The notes under the pieces were generated by a model, which did no database searches, had not been told where the DNA came from, and saw only the letters and a program-made list of their open reading frames with translations. Shown piece after piece: positions 1 through 7,207 of a stretch of DNA of 64,000 nt (position 1 is its first letter; each line of letters opens with the position of its first letter). The position numbers and the translations under genes are program-made. Source of the DNA: an uncultured Pseudomonadota bacterium (GTDB lineage Bacteria > Myxococcota_A > UBA796 > GCA-2862545); NCBI GenBank assembly GCA_913061235.1, contig CAJXTB010000010.1:1-64000 (forward strand), in the 5' to 3' direction.

Positions 1-48
1 TCTACACCTCTCTATTCGTCGGCAGCGTCAGATGTGTATAAGAGACAG
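1..48 (+). other. Residual Illumina Nextera adapter
   Basis: This is synthetic sequence, not genome. Bases 1-7 match the end of the P5 oligo (TCTACAC), bases 8-15 (CTCTCTAT) match an i5 index that I recall as S502, bases 16-29 match the read-1 adapter (TCGTCGGCAGCGTC), and bases 30-48 are the 19-bp Tn5 mosaic end (AGATGTGTATAAGAGACAG). The order and spacing are exactly those of a Nextera library end. The natural sequence therefore starts at base 49 and the window opens at a contig end. Confidence 0.97.
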
Positions 49-49
49 C

Positions 50-100
50 AACGGCGGCGCTGGCGGTTCCGGGATCGTGATCATTCGGATCGAAATCTAG
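50..100 (+). CDS. 3' end of a glycine-rich protein gene (partial)
   Basis: Reading from base 50 directly after the adapter gives NGGAGGSGIVIIRIEI and then TAG at 98-100. The ending GG-x-GG-SG-(I/V)-VIIR is a common C-terminus of glycine-rich secreted or phage-tail-like proteins, so this is probably the last 16 codons of such a gene whose body lies off the contig. The call rests on a very short stretch. No terminator is evident downstream, and bases 101-242 hold nothing I can assign. Confidence 0.45.
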   Translation, partial: NGGAGGSGIVIIRIEI

Positions 101-242
101 GTCGGGTCTGGCCGTTGATGCACAACGTGTTCCCGGTCCACCACACAACGAACTCGGACCCTTGGACGACGGCGAAGGGGCCGCCGATGCGAGCGGTGGA
201 GGCCGGCGATGCGAGCGCTCGGTGGCGCGCGGCAGACCGGGC

Positions 243-1202
243 TTAGACCGCAGCCAGCAACTCGATCTGAGCGCGAGCCTGAGCCAGTCGCTTCGGGTCC
301 ATCATGAGACCATCGGCGAGCACGAAATGCAGGTCGTGCAGCCCGATAAATCCCAGCACGTGGCGTAGCCAAGGAGTTACGAAGTCGAGTTCGCCGCCCA
401 CGCGTGTGCCACCGGATGTGAGCACGATGGTGACAGGGCGGTCTGGGAGCAACCCGCGGGGCCCGTCGTCGGTGTACGCGAAGGTCTCACGGGCGCGCGC
501 TACCAGGTCGATCCAGGCTTTGAACGCGGCCGGTACACCGAAGTTGTAGATGGGCAGCGCCAACACGATGTGTTCCGCTGCGCGTAGCTCATCCATCAGC
601 GTCTCGGATGCCTGCGCTGCCCGTTGTTGGCTGGGCGTGCGTTCGTCGGCGGGGGTGTTGAACGCCTCGAGCATATCGGGATTCAGCAACGGCACGCCGT
701 CGGTGAGCTCACGACGCACGACGCGTCGTTCCGGCGATTGCCCGGCGAGCCGAGCCACCACCTCGTCGGCCAGCTTACGACTGACGGAGCCTTCATGGCG
801 GGCACTGGCGTCGATGCGCAGCAAGGGGCCGCTGACGTCGGCAGACGGTGGTAGTGGCGCAGTGGAGATGGCCTGCTGAAGGCGCACCGTGTCCAGTTTG
901 AGCGCTGGGCCGAGCCAGACGGCCTGGTCTCGGTGCTCTCGCAACACGTCATCGGTCAGAGGATGCACCATCAGGGAGAGATCACCACAGTGATGCTGAA
1001 GCCAGGCGAACAAGGTCCCCGCGTCGAGTAGGGTGAGCGTGACTTGGAACATCGGTGCCGGATGAAAAGCGACCGGCCTTTCGTGTAGGCCGCCGAGCTC
1101 AGCTTGGGGAAAGCGACCGGCGATGGCCTCGCGCAGAAGCATTGCCTGGTCGCGCAACGCGGGAGTGGGCCAGTAAACGTGCAGGTGGTAGCGGGTGGAC
1201 AT
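243..1202 (-). CDS. DOPA 4,5-dioxygenase-like / FMN-dependent NADH:quinone (azo)reductase fusion
   Basis: This is a 319-residue two-domain cytoplasmic enzyme. Residues 1 to about 110 match the small DOPA 4,5-dioxygenase family: HLHVYW near the start, then PVAFHPAPMFQV and LMVHPLTDD, which supply the conserved histidines. Residues from about 125 to the end match AzoR-type flavodoxin-fold reductases (LALPIYNFGVPAAFKAW, RARETFAYT, GPRGLLPDRP, LTSGG). A short proline-containing linker joins them with no frame break. The start is the ATG at 1200-1202; the open frame further upstream runs antisense through the regulator gene and is not used. The reductase could return quinones to catechols, which the dioxygenase would then cleave. 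That pairing is inference; each family assignment is firm. Confidence 0.88.
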   Translation of the reverse strand: MSTRYHLHVYWPTPALRDQAMLLREAIAGRFPQAELGGLHERPVAFHPAPMFQVTLTLLDAGTLFAWLQHHCGDLSLMVHPLTDDVLREHRDQAVWLGPALKLDTVRLQQAISTAPLPPSADVSGPLLRIDASARHEGSVSRKLADEVVARLAGQSPERRVVRRELTDGVPLLNPDMLEAFNTPADERTPSQQRAAQASETLMDELRAAEHIVLALPIYNFGVPAAFKAWIDLVARARETFAYTDDGPRGLLPDRPVTIVLTSGGTRVGGELDFVTPWLRHVLGFIGLHDLHFVLADGLMMDPKRLAQARAQIELLAAV

Positions 1203-1260
1203 GCGGAACTCCAGGGGGCTTGTTGGAACACCCGCTGTGTAGGCTCCTGCGTCAATCTTG

Positions 1261-1273
1261 ATAATAGAGTTAT
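1261..1273. promoter_or_regulatory. AT-rich palindrome in divergent intergenic region
   Basis: ATAA-N5-TTAT lies in the 106-bp space between the divergent fusion enzyme and LysR genes. It is notably AT-rich against GC-rich surroundings. LysR-type regulators commonly bind short imperfect palindromes at such positions, so this is a plausible operator, but nothing else in the sequence proves it. Confidence 0.3.
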
Positions 1274-1308
1274 GGGTTGATACATTGTCCCGAAAATCAG
1301 GATGATCG

Positions 1309-2193
1309 ATGCACACCGACTCAGTGACTCTCAAGGCCTTCGCCCGCGTGGCCCGCCTGGGCAGCTTCGCTGCGGCCGCACGGGAGCTGCGCCTCTCCAC
1401 CACCGCGGTCAGTCGGCGGGTGGCCTCCCTAGAAGAGCAGCTCGGCGCTCGCCTGCTGCATCGCAGTACACGACGCCTTAGCCTCACCCAGGCCGGTGAG
1501 GTGGCGCTCGGGCGCGTCGAGCGCGTGCTCGACGATCTGATGGAGCTAGAGGACGCCGTCGGGGGCTCTGCCGCCCCGTCTGGACACCTGCGCATCACGT
1601 CGGGTGTGTCGGTGGGCCTGTCGTTCCTGCACGGCCTGTTGCCTGCATTCCTGCGCGACCATGCCAACGTCACGGTCGAGGTGCTGGAGACCGACGAGCA
1701 CGTGGATCTCGTGGAGCGGCGCATCGACCTCGCCCTTCGCATCGGCGCGCTCACTGATTCAGGCTTGATTGCGCGCCGATTGGCAGCTGTCACCCACCGC
1801 GTCTGCGCAGCCCCAGCCTGGCTCGACGCGCGAGCACCCCTGGACGCGACATGCCTCGAAGCGCTCCCCCGCATCGTCGATACCAACCAACCCGGGACGT
1901 GGCGGCTCACCGGGCCCGACGATCAATCCGTCGAGCTACCCGCACATGGCCGATTGGCGGTCAATAGCGCCCACGGTGTCCGCGATGCCTGTCTGGCTGG
2001 CATGGGGTTGGCGATGCTGCCTAGCTTCGTGGTGGCCGCCGATCTGGAGCAGGGAACGCTCGTCGACGCGCTGCCCGGGTGGTTCGGACCAGAATTGGGA
2101 CTGTACGCTGTGGTGCTCGAGCGGAGGTGGATGTCGAGTGCGGTTCGGGCGCTGATGACCCACGTGCAGGGGGCGGCGCAGGAGGTCTTTTAG
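1309..2193 (+). CDS. LysR-type transcriptional regulator
   Basis: This 294-residue regulator has the LysR layout: an N-terminal winged helix-turn-helix at about residues 1-60 (FAAAARELRLSTTAVSRRV, LGARLLHRSTRRLSLT) and a C-terminal periplasmic-binding-protein-like effector domain (LRITSGVSVGLSFL, DLALRIG). It is transcribed away from the dioxygenase/azoreductase fusion gene, which is the usual arrangement for a LysR protein controlling its neighbour. The likely inducer would be a quinone or aromatic compound, inferred from the neighbour. It ends 21 bp from the convergent HMG-CoA synthase gene. Confidence 0.93.
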   Translation: MHTDSVTLKAFARVARLGSFAAAARELRLSTTAVSRRVASLEEQLGARLLHRSTRRLSLTQAGEVALGRVERVLDDLMELEDAVGGSAAPSGHLRITSGVSVGLSFLHGLLPAFLRDHANVTVEVLETDEHVDLVERRIDLALRIGALTDSGLIARRLAAVTHRVCAAPAWLDARAPLDATCLEALPRIVDTNQPGTWRLTGPDDQSVELPAHGRLAVNSAHGVRDACLAGMGLAMLPSFVVAADLEQGTLVDALPGWFGPELGLYAVVLERRWMSSAVRALMTHVQGAAQEVF

Positions 2194-2214
2194 GGGACGG
2201 CTGCTACTAGATGT

Positions 2215-3738
2215 CTAGGCCACCCAGGCGTACACGCGCTGACCTTCCTGGTCACCACCCTTCACCTCGCGCAAGACGAACTCCTTGGACGGACTCACCA
2301 CGCTGGTCTGTTGGGCACCGCGATGAAGGGTCTCGTATTGCTCTGCCGAGATGGGAGTGCGTTCCGCTAGACGACCAAACAGGTCGAACTGCGCTGTCAC
2401 CGCCTGCCATCCGGGCTGTACGACGCCCTCGAACACCTTCGCCTTGGCCCCGGACCCGTAGCCACAAAGGCCGATGCGAGCGCCGGCGAGGTCGTTGCCT
2501 TGGGACAAATCGGACTCGAGCGTGCTCATCAACGCCAGGAAGAGTGAGCCTGTGTATTGGTTGCCGACCAGACTGCTCGCGCGCTGGCCTCGCTCGATTT
2601 TATCGTCCACAAACGCTCGGTACTCGGCCGTCTTGGACACGCTGCGTCGGAATGCCTCGCGGTCGGCCTGATAGGCTTCCTCGTCGGCGTAGTCGTCCCG
2701 AGCCGGGGCGGGACCGACTTGTTCGGCGACGGGGGCCCAGTCTGCGCGGTGCTTGCGGTCGTGGTGGAAGATGTCCGGAAACATCCTCTTCCCTTGGAAC
2801 GCATACGGAAGATGGCACACGATGCGGCTCCACTGCTCTGTGAGCACGGGGTCGCTGGTGTTCATTCGGCCAGTGCGGAGCGATTCCTCACGAAAGTGTC
2901 CAAACGCCAGCTTGACGGCCTGCCGGTAGCACTGGTTCGAGAAGGCGCCGTCGAACAGTGGGGTGTCCTTGTGAACGGTGATGGTTTCGCCCTCGAATAG
3001 GCTGTCTTCGCCTTCCCGCAGCGCTTGCATCATGCGGTCCGTCAAGCCGTCTGGCAGCTCGGCGCCGGCCTTTGTCGCGAGGTGCAAGACATGTTCGAGC
3101 ATGTCCCGCACGGGCATCTTGCGGCGGGGCTTGAAGAAGTCGTGCACCGCGCGGGTGGAGACGCCGAACACAGGGCCGATGACCAGCAAGCGTGGGTCCT
3201 TGCGCACGATCATGGCGCCCGCGCCCGCGCCTTGGGTGTACTCTCCGGAACTATGCCGTTCGTACTTGGCGTTGTCAGAGAAGGCTACGATGCCAATTCG
3301 GTCCTCGTCGTCTGCGCGAGCCACCCAGTCGAGCGTGTTGTGGAGTGCGTCCACGGCCCCGATGCAGGCAAAAGTGAGGTCCACAGCATCGCAGCGCGAG
3401 AAACAAGCCGCGCCGTAGCGGTCTTGGTAGCGCTGAGTCAGCATGTCCAAGATGTAGGTGGCTGTGGGCTTGGCGCCATCCAGAGCGCTCTCGGTGCCTA
3501 GGTACAAGCGGCCAATGGTGCGTGGGTCGAGTTCATTGCGGTCGATGAGCCTGGCTACTGCATTGGCTGCCATGGTCGCGGGATCTTCATGCACGTCGGG
3601 CACGGCCATCGCCTCAAGACCCAGACCCTTGGAGAGCTTTGCGTAGCTGGCGCTACGAAGGTCCGCGAAATCCTGCATGGACAGGTATAGACGTGGCATA
3701 TGCACCGCGATGTCATCGATGCCGACCTGAATATCCAT
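2215..3738 (-). CDS. Hydroxymethylglutaryl-CoA synthase family protein
   Basis: This 507-residue thiolase-fold enzyme condenses acetyl-CoA with an acetoacetyl group to give HMG-CoA (mevalonate route), or performs a related beta-branching step. Visible family marks are GTES near residue 83 (catalytic Glu), nucleophile Cys125 in LTFACIGAVDAL, CHLPYAFQGKRMFPDIF with the catalytic His, and YGSGAKAKVFEG near the end. It is longer than most bacterial MvaS proteins (about 390 residues), with an extra charged stretch before the C-terminal domain. The start is the ATG at 3736-3738 with GGGAGA just upstream. There is no carrier-protein or polyketide neighbour, which favours isoprenoid or leucine-linked metabolism over a PKS role. 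The 258 bases upstream (3739-3996) hold no gene I can support. Confidence 0.9.
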   Translation of the reverse strand: MDIQVGIDDIAVHMPRLYLSMQDFADLRSASYAKLSKGLGLEAMAVPDVHEDPATMAANAVARLIDRNELDPRTIGRLYLGTESALDGAKPTATYILDMLTQRYQDRYGAACFSRCDAVDLTFACIGAVDALHNTLDWVARADDEDRIGIVAFSDNAKYERHSSGEYTQGAGAGAMIVRKDPRLLVIGPVFGVSTRAVHDFFKPRRKMPVRDMLEHVLHLATKAGAELPDGLTDRMMQALREGEDSLFEGETITVHKDTPLFDGAFSNQCYRQAVKLAFGHFREESLRTGRMNTSDPVLTEQWSRIVCHLPYAFQGKRMFPDIFHHDRKHRADWAPVAEQVGPAPARDDYADEEAYQADREAFRRSVSKTAEYRAFVDDKIERGQRASSLVGNQYTGSLFLALMSTLESDLSQGNDLAGARIGLCGYGSGAKAKVFEGVVQPGWQAVTAQFDLFGRLAERTPISAEQYETLHRGAQQTSVVSPSKEFVLREVKGGDQEGQRVYAWVA

Positions 3739-3996
3739 TGGTTCTCCCAAGGGTTAAGCGCCCTATCGGTATTCGCGGTCTGGAAGTGACGCCTCCTGTT
3801 GGATGTAGATTTCCGTCGGCGTTGGGGCGCGACCGCCTAGTCGCTTGGCACGAGTCCGCCCGTTGACGGGGCTTCGCAGGCAGTCTCGCGAGGTCCGAAC
3901 CACCTACACCCCAAGACATGAGCGGGGTCGCCAGTGGATTCGCGAAAGCCTCGTCGGTGGCGGGTCGGATGGGGTCGCCCGGGAGCGCCGTCGTCT

Positions 3997-4524
3997 TCAG
4001 ACGGTCGAGAACGTGGTCTTGACCTTGGGCGGCGCTTTGAGCGTCTGTTGAACGACGCAACACCGCTCAGATGCCATCTGAAGCTTTGCGACCAGTGCCG
4101 GAGGCGTGCCTTCTGCGACGGTAAACACCACATCGCAACTCATGGCCTGAAAGCCAACCGGTACGTTCGGGTCCATGGCCATCGCGCCTCGGACATCAGC
4201 GGTCGCGGTGACTCGGACTTCCAACGTGGTGAGCTTGACGCCCAACAGGTTGGCCACCATGCGAACCGCTGAGTCCTGGCAGGCCGCAAGGGCCGCGCAG
4301 AGCATGTCGCCAGGTGTGGGCGCTTCGTGGGGGCCACCCACGGCGGCATGGGTCCCGATCGGGACAACCACACCGCATCCATCCATGGGCTCGACCTCGG
4401 TGCGAAAGGGGTCATCGAGAGCCCCTCCACAGGTTCTTGCGTGGTCGGTCACGGTAGCCAGCTCAGGGGTATGCCTGTAGCGGGTCTTCAGAGGCTTCTG
4501 AGCCAAGTAGACGGTCCCTTCCAT
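3997..4524 (-). CDS. OsmC/Ohr-family protein
   Basis: This 175-residue protein resembles OsmC-type thiol peroxidases, which reduce organic hydroperoxides with a pair of redox cysteines. The central LCAALAACQDSAVRMVA helix is the typical OsmC helix carrying one cysteine, and SERCCVVQQTL near the C-terminus carries the second. The strand pattern LEVRVTATADV between them also fits. Family members that bind lipids or act on other substrates exist, so the exact substrate is open. The gene follows xseB on the same strand after a 91-bp gap and is probably transcribed on its own or as the tail of that unit. Confidence 0.85.
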   Translation of the reverse strand: MEGTVYLAQKPLKTRYRHTPELATVTDHARTCGGALDDPFRTEVEPMDGCGVVVPIGTHAAVGGPHEAPTPGDMLCAALAACQDSAVRMVANLLGVKLTTLEVRVTATADVRGAMAMDPNVPVGFQAMSCDVVFTVAEGTPPALVAKLQMASERCCVVQQTLKAPPKVKTTFSTV

Positions 4525-4615
4525 GACGTTCTCCCTGAATTATCGGGCCACGCGCGCACCGAAAATTCGCCTACATATGCGAGTAGTGCGAATCGGCAGT
4601 GCCTCGCGTTGGTCG

Positions 4616-4846
4616 CTACTCGTCGCCGAACGGCGACTCTTCAATGCCGGCACCACCCCGAGACAGCGCTGCTACGCGCTTCTCAGCAGCTTCAAGGTGC
4701 TCGTGACATGTCCGCGCGAGTGACACGCCTTCTTCGAACAAGGTCAGTGCCTTGTCCAACGGCACGCCGGCGCTCTCTAGCGAACGCACGCGTTCTTCTA
4801 GGGCGCCTAGGGCGTCTTCAAAACCAAGCTCGGGATGCTCACTCAT
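4616..4846 (-). CDS. xseB: Exodeoxyribonuclease VII small subunit
   Basis: This is a 76-residue protein of the XseB family, the small helical subunit that assembles on XseA to form the single-strand-specific exonuclease VII. The conserved core is present: FEDALGALEERVRSLESAGVPLDKALTLFEEG followed by the short coil that packs against XseA (quoted here in two families of blocks: FEDALGALEERV and PLDKALTLFEEG). The start is only 3 bp past the stop of the helicase-associated gene, so the two are surely cotranscribed and this unit groups DNA-repair functions. No xseA is in the window. Confidence 0.92.
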   Translation of the reverse strand: MSEHPELGFEDALGALEERVRSLESAGVPLDKALTLFEEGVSLARTCHEHLEAAEKRVAALSRGGAGIEESPFGDE

Positions 4847-4849
4847 TGC

Positions 4850-7162
4850 CTATTCCTCGTCTTGGATGCGCATGCGCTCAATGCGGTCGAGCAGGAAGCT
4901 ACGACGCTCGTTTTCATTGATATCTAGGCCCACAAGCACCGGGGTATCGGACTTGAATGCCATGCGCTGGGGCTGTACCAAGCACTCCATGCGCTGCCCG
5001 CCGCTGGTCAGGTAGACCATCTCCAGGTCGCGTTCCTTGCTCATGGCCTTCTCGATGAGCACACGGGCCTCTACGATAGTGACCGTCGGAATTTCTGCAG
5101 GTGCTTCGCCGCCAATCTTGACGACCTTGGCACCAGGAACCGGACGCAGCTTCTCGGGCTCAATGAGCGCCATGCTGCGTGCGACTGGGTCATTGAGCGC
5201 TTCACGCGCTTCGGCCACAATCTTGTGGAGGTTCTGCCTGGCTTCCTGCTGCTCCGGGTCTCCGGGGTAGCGGCGGGTTTCCTTGGCGGGGTCGAACTTG
5301 CTGTCCGCGAGCACGCCACGAATCTCGTCCAGACGGGCGGGGTCGACGGCGTAGGCACCGGGAGCAAAGCGATGAAGCAGGTATGGCTTGATGCGCTTGT
5401 TGCTCTCTAGTCGACGAATCTGCGACCGGTGAACAGTCATCAGGGTCAGCTCATGGAACTCGACGTCTCCGCGATGGCCAATCCAGCCCTTGAGGGTCTG
5501 CTCAACGTTCTCGGGTAGGCCAATCTGGCTGTTGTCGCGCAAGAACTGAAGGACGTCGTCCCGCTTCCAGCCAGCATCCAGCGCCTTTTCGACGACGGGC
5601 TGTGTGATCTTGTATGTGTTCGCACGGTCGCAACCGACCAGCTCGGCGAGCTCACCAATGCGGAACAACAACACCGGTGCGAGGCCGGCGGGTGCCATGA
5701 TCTCGAACGATGGCGTGAGGTAGAACTGCTGGAATCCGTCATTCTCGGGAGGCGAGAGCATGTGACGACCGCGGCTCGACAGGCGGTAGAACTTCTCTTG
5801 TCCCCACTGGCCCATCTCGAGCACGCCGGCACGGACCAACGGTGCGAAGCTAAACGAGTCACGCTCGTGGGTTCGGGAAGACGCGAAGGTCTGCCGCTCG
5901 AAGCGGTCACGCCAGTCTTCTCCGCGCTTCCAGCGACGGTATGTGGCCATGAGTGGACGCTCGGCGACCCAGCCTTCTGGCTCGTCTGCTGTCGTTGCGT
6001 GAATGGCCCACAGGACCCACTCTGCGAGGGGGAATCGCTTCTCCAACGCGCGGAACATGAGGTCGCGTTGGTCTTCTGGCTCGAGGGACAGCCACTCTTC
6101 CATGACTTCGCGGTTGAGCGAAAGCCACTCACCGCGCAGCTCGATCATGCTGTGCATCATCAAGAAGTCGAGGTGGAAGGCGAATAGCTCGCTCTCTGGT
6201 TCCCACAGTTGGCCGAAGAAGCCGTCCATCGCTTCTTGGTCGGAGCGGTAGATTTCCTGACGCTGAGTCAGACGGGGTGAGTGCTGGTCAATGTAGGTGG
6301 CCAGCGTGGTGATGCTGAAGTCCAACGGCGGACAGAACGGGCGCTCTTCAATGATGCGCATGTCGTCGTGCGTGAACAGCGGCAGGGCCATTTCTTCTTC
6401 GAGGTGCATGGCGATGGTGTCGACCAGCGGCTCCACGAGCATGTAGAAGAACTCGCCATCTGCCTCGTGCGTGGCCATCACGAGTCCGCGCTCGGCGAGA
6501 ATCGTCATGCTGCGCTTCCAGTCGCGCTCTTGGCCGCCGAACGACAGCCCGAGCTCACGGTGGAACTCGGATGCGTGGGCAATGCCGCCAGCCTGCAACA
6601 GAGCCGACAGTGCCTTGCGGTCGCGCTCGTGCAGGCTCTTGAGTAGCGAGCCCATGCGTGAGGTCTGGGCGATGGCACGGACAGCGAGCTGGACCATGCG
6701 CTCGCCATTCGGAACACGCTTGGGTTGTCCGCCGAGGCCCTTGTACAGGTTGGCCAGCAGCGAATCGGGCATGCGCGACACCCACTCGGTGACCGCCTTG
6801 GCTTCCGTGCGATTCAGACGACGCCGTCGTCCTCCGGCACTGCTTGGAGCGCTACGCTTGGACCGAGAAGACCGCTTGCGCTGTGGATTGCGACCCGTAC
6901 TGGGGACCGATGCGACCGGGCCGTCCATCTCGACAGCCTGACGACGTCCGCGCTTGCGAGGCTCGCCGTTGCTGTCTGCGCGGTCCGTGCGGTCCGTGCG
7001 GTCCGCGGAGCCTGCATTGGAGCCGGAGTTCGAGCGTGCGCCGTCTGGGGTAGCTCCGTATGCACCGTCTTCACCGCCGCCACGCCGTGGCCGCCGCCGC
7101 CGCCGCCGCTTGCGCTTTCCATCACCGTCACCGCTGTCGCCGTGGATCTCTTCGTCGCTCAT
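4850..7162 (-). CDS. XPB-helicase-associated protein with WYL-like C-terminus
   Basis: This 770-residue protein resembles the large helicase-associated proteins encoded beside bacterial XPB helicases (XPB/Ssl2 N-terminal-like family, as with Rv0862c in mycobacteria). The first 100 residues or so are low-complexity and strongly basic: a run of about a dozen Lys/Arg (KRKRRRRRRPRR), then Gly/Asp/Arg-rich sequence, probably a nucleic-acid-binding tail. The middle holds several winged-helix-like segments (for example LRDNSQIGLPENVEQTLKGW, typical of this family). The last 70 residues resemble a WYL fold (LEMVYLTSGGQRMECLVQP). It begins 45 bp after the XPB stop and ends 3 bp before xseB, so all three form one unit. 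It is likely a DNA-repair partner of the helicase; the exact role is not known. Confidence 0.8.
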   Translation of the reverse strand: MSDEEIHGDSGDGDGKRKRRRRRRPRRGGGEDGAYGATPDGARSNSGSNAGSADRTDRTDRADSNGEPRKRGRRQAVEMDGPVASVPSTGRNPQRKRSSRSKRSAPSSAGGRRRRLNRTEAKAVTEWVSRMPDSLLANLYKGLGGQPKRVPNGERMVQLAVRAIAQTSRMGSLLKSLHERDRKALSALLQAGGIAHASEFHRELGLSFGGQERDWKRSMTILAERGLVMATHEADGEFFYMLVEPLVDTIAMHLEEEMALPLFTHDDMRIIEERPFCPPLDFSITTLATYIDQHSPRLTQRQEIYRSDQEAMDGFFGQLWEPESELFAFHLDFLMMHSMIELRGEWLSLNREVMEEWLSLEPEDQRDLMFRALEKRFPLAEWVLWAIHATTADEPEGWVAERPLMATYRRWKRGEDWRDRFERQTFASSRTHERDSFSFAPLVRAGVLEMGQWGQEKFYRLSSRGRHMLSPPENDGFQQFYLTPSFEIMAPAGLAPVLLFRIGELAELVGCDRANTYKITQPVVEKALDAGWKRDDVLQFLRDNSQIGLPENVEQTLKGWIGHRGDVEFHELTLMTVHRSQIRRLESNKRIKPYLLHRFAPGAYAVDPARLDEIRGVLADSKFDPAKETRRYPGDPEQQEARQNLHKIVAEAREALNDPVARSMALIEPEKLRPVPGAKVVKIGGEAPAEIPTVTIVEARVLIEKAMSKERDLEMVYLTSGGQRMECLVQPQRMAFKSDTPVLVGLDINENERRSFLLDRIERMRIQDEE

Positions 7163-7207
7163 TCTGACTCCATCGGGCTCGTACAGACACCCGAATCCGT
7201 GGCGCAG

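Noticed and set aside
1203-1910. Open frame continuing upstream of the azoreductase fusion start
   Set aside because: It runs antisense through the LysR gene, has no family features and no ribosome site. The conserved dioxygenase start is at 1202.
3739-3996. Several short open frames between HMG-CoA synthase and OsmC genes
   Set aside because: None shows a family pattern or ribosome site; the stretch is treated as intergenic.
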